DNA of 6,932 nt from Alphaproteobacteria bacterium. GTDB taxonomy: Bacteria > Pseudomonadota > Alphaproteobacteria > Rhizobiales > Beijerinckiaceae. The notes beneath the pieces were generated by a model. That model ran no database searches. It was not told where the DNA came from and saw nothing but the letters and a program-made list of their open reading frames with translations. Shown piece by piece: positions 6,475-6,932 of this stretch. The DNA lies in the NCBI GenBank assembly GCA_009921785.1, contig RFXE01000096.1, positions 1-6,932 of the forward strand, in the 5' to 3' direction. The position numbers and the translations under genes were made by a program. Position 1 is the stretch's first letter, and each line of letters starts with the position of its first letter.

Positions 6475-6932
6475 TTACGATAACGCTTCTTTATCCCACC
6501 GCTTTGCGATGCGATCGACGACTTTGTAAGCCGCCCATACGCCCGCGACACCGAAAAACACAGCACCCAGTGCTTGACCGGCCAGTGCCCCTTTCGCGCC
6601 ATACCACTGAGCACCAAGAAGCGCGAAAGGTACGGTGCCAATGGTTGATTTTCCCCAATTGAATGCGGTTGCCAAAGTTGGTGCGCCAAGATTGTTAAAG
6701 GACGCATTCGCAACAAACAACGCGCCGTGGAAAATCCAGCTGCCCGCAATGAAAAAACAGAAATAGGTAATCAGATCAGCCGTATCGGCGCTCACATGGA
6801 AAATAAATGATATTTCCTTATGCGCCAAAGCCAGTATCGCCCATGCGGCAATGATACTAATTGTTGAAAACGATAATCCATCAGTCAATGTCATCCGCAC
6901 ACGCGCGATATTTCGCGCGCCGAGATTTTGCC
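6475..6932 (-). CDS. MATE-family efflux transporter, C-terminal part only
   Basis: The frame is open to the right edge, giving 151 residues before the TAA at 6477-6475; the N-terminal two thirds of the gene lie outside. The first residues read QNLGARNIARVR, which matches the (G)QNxGAR signature of MATE family Na+- or H+-coupled drug/metabolite exporters of the inner membrane. Four hydrophobic segments follow, at about residues 24-46, 54-78, 95-110 and 112-134, with the NNLGAPTLATAFNWGK loop (79-94) between the second and third. The tail KVVDRIAKRWDKEALS is cytoplasmic-like. A GTG at 6900 could be mistaken for a start, but the family motif upstream shows the gene continues. The exported substrate cannot be inferred. 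The DUF937-like gene follows after 35 nt. Confidence 0.85.
   Translation of the reverse strand, partial: QNLGARNIARVRMTLTDGLSFSTISIIAAWAILALAHKEISFIFHVSADTADLITYFCFFIAGSWIFHGALFVANASFNNLGAPTLATAFNWGKSTIGTVPFALLGAQWYGAKGALAGQALGAVFFGVAGVWAAYKVVDRIAKRWDKEALS

Noticed and set aside
6475..6900. A stand-alone 141-residue membrane protein starting at GTG 6900.
   Set aside because: The same frame continues upstream with the MATE signature QNLGAR to the window edge, so this is the end of a longer gene.
6902..6919. 7-bp perfect inverted repeat CGCGCGA-TATT-TCGCGCG.
   Set aside because: It encodes the GARNIAR part of the MATE motif and has no T-tract, so it is probably a codon-usage coincidence.

Overview
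This is ordinary chromosomal DNA from an alphaproteobacterium, most likely a member of the Hyphomicrobiales (Rhizobiales). The evidence is the cysteine-ligase type (the alphaproteobacterial/plant-type GshA), the small DUF4170 protein, and a DUF4170 - DUF374 acyltransferase - Kdo transferase block next to a ubiA / rsmE / gshA block. I recall both arrangements from that order, but no database was searched. The genus cannot be read from the sequence. The window is densely coded and shows no mobile element, CRISPR array, tRNA or rRNA.

Layout. From 1 to 3513 five genes lie head to tail on the minus strand. Read 5' to 3' they are a small exported protein of unknown function (3513-3052), ubiA (3048-2092), a DUF4170 protein (2029-1769), a DUF374-family lysophospholipid acyltransferase-like protein (1747-1028) and waaA/kdtA (1031 to the left edge, truncated by the window). 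Junctions are tight: 3 nt, 62 nt, 21 nt and a 4-nt ATGA overlap. A single transcript is therefore likely, starting in the 156-nt divergent gap at 3514-3669. From 3670 to 5863, rsmE (16S rRNA m3U1498 methyltransferase) and gshA (glutamate-cysteine ligase) lie on the plus strand, separated by a terminator-like hairpin. From 5879 to the right edge a DUF937-like protein and the C-terminal part of a MATE-family transporter lie on the minus strand, converging on gshA with 15 nt between the stop codons.

How the genes work together. The left operon joins envelope lipid work (Kdo transfer to lipid A, a putative membrane acyltransferase) with the membrane prenyltransferase of ubiquinone synthesis. rsmE and gshA are housekeeping genes for ribosome modification and the first step of glutathione synthesis. 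The MATE gene is probably an exporter, and the DUF937-like gene is the next gene on its strand. The genes I could not assign to a function are the exported four-cysteine protein at 3052-3513, the DUF4170 protein and the DUF937-like protein. I found no convincing evidence of an undescribed multi-gene system; the findings are modest local observations.
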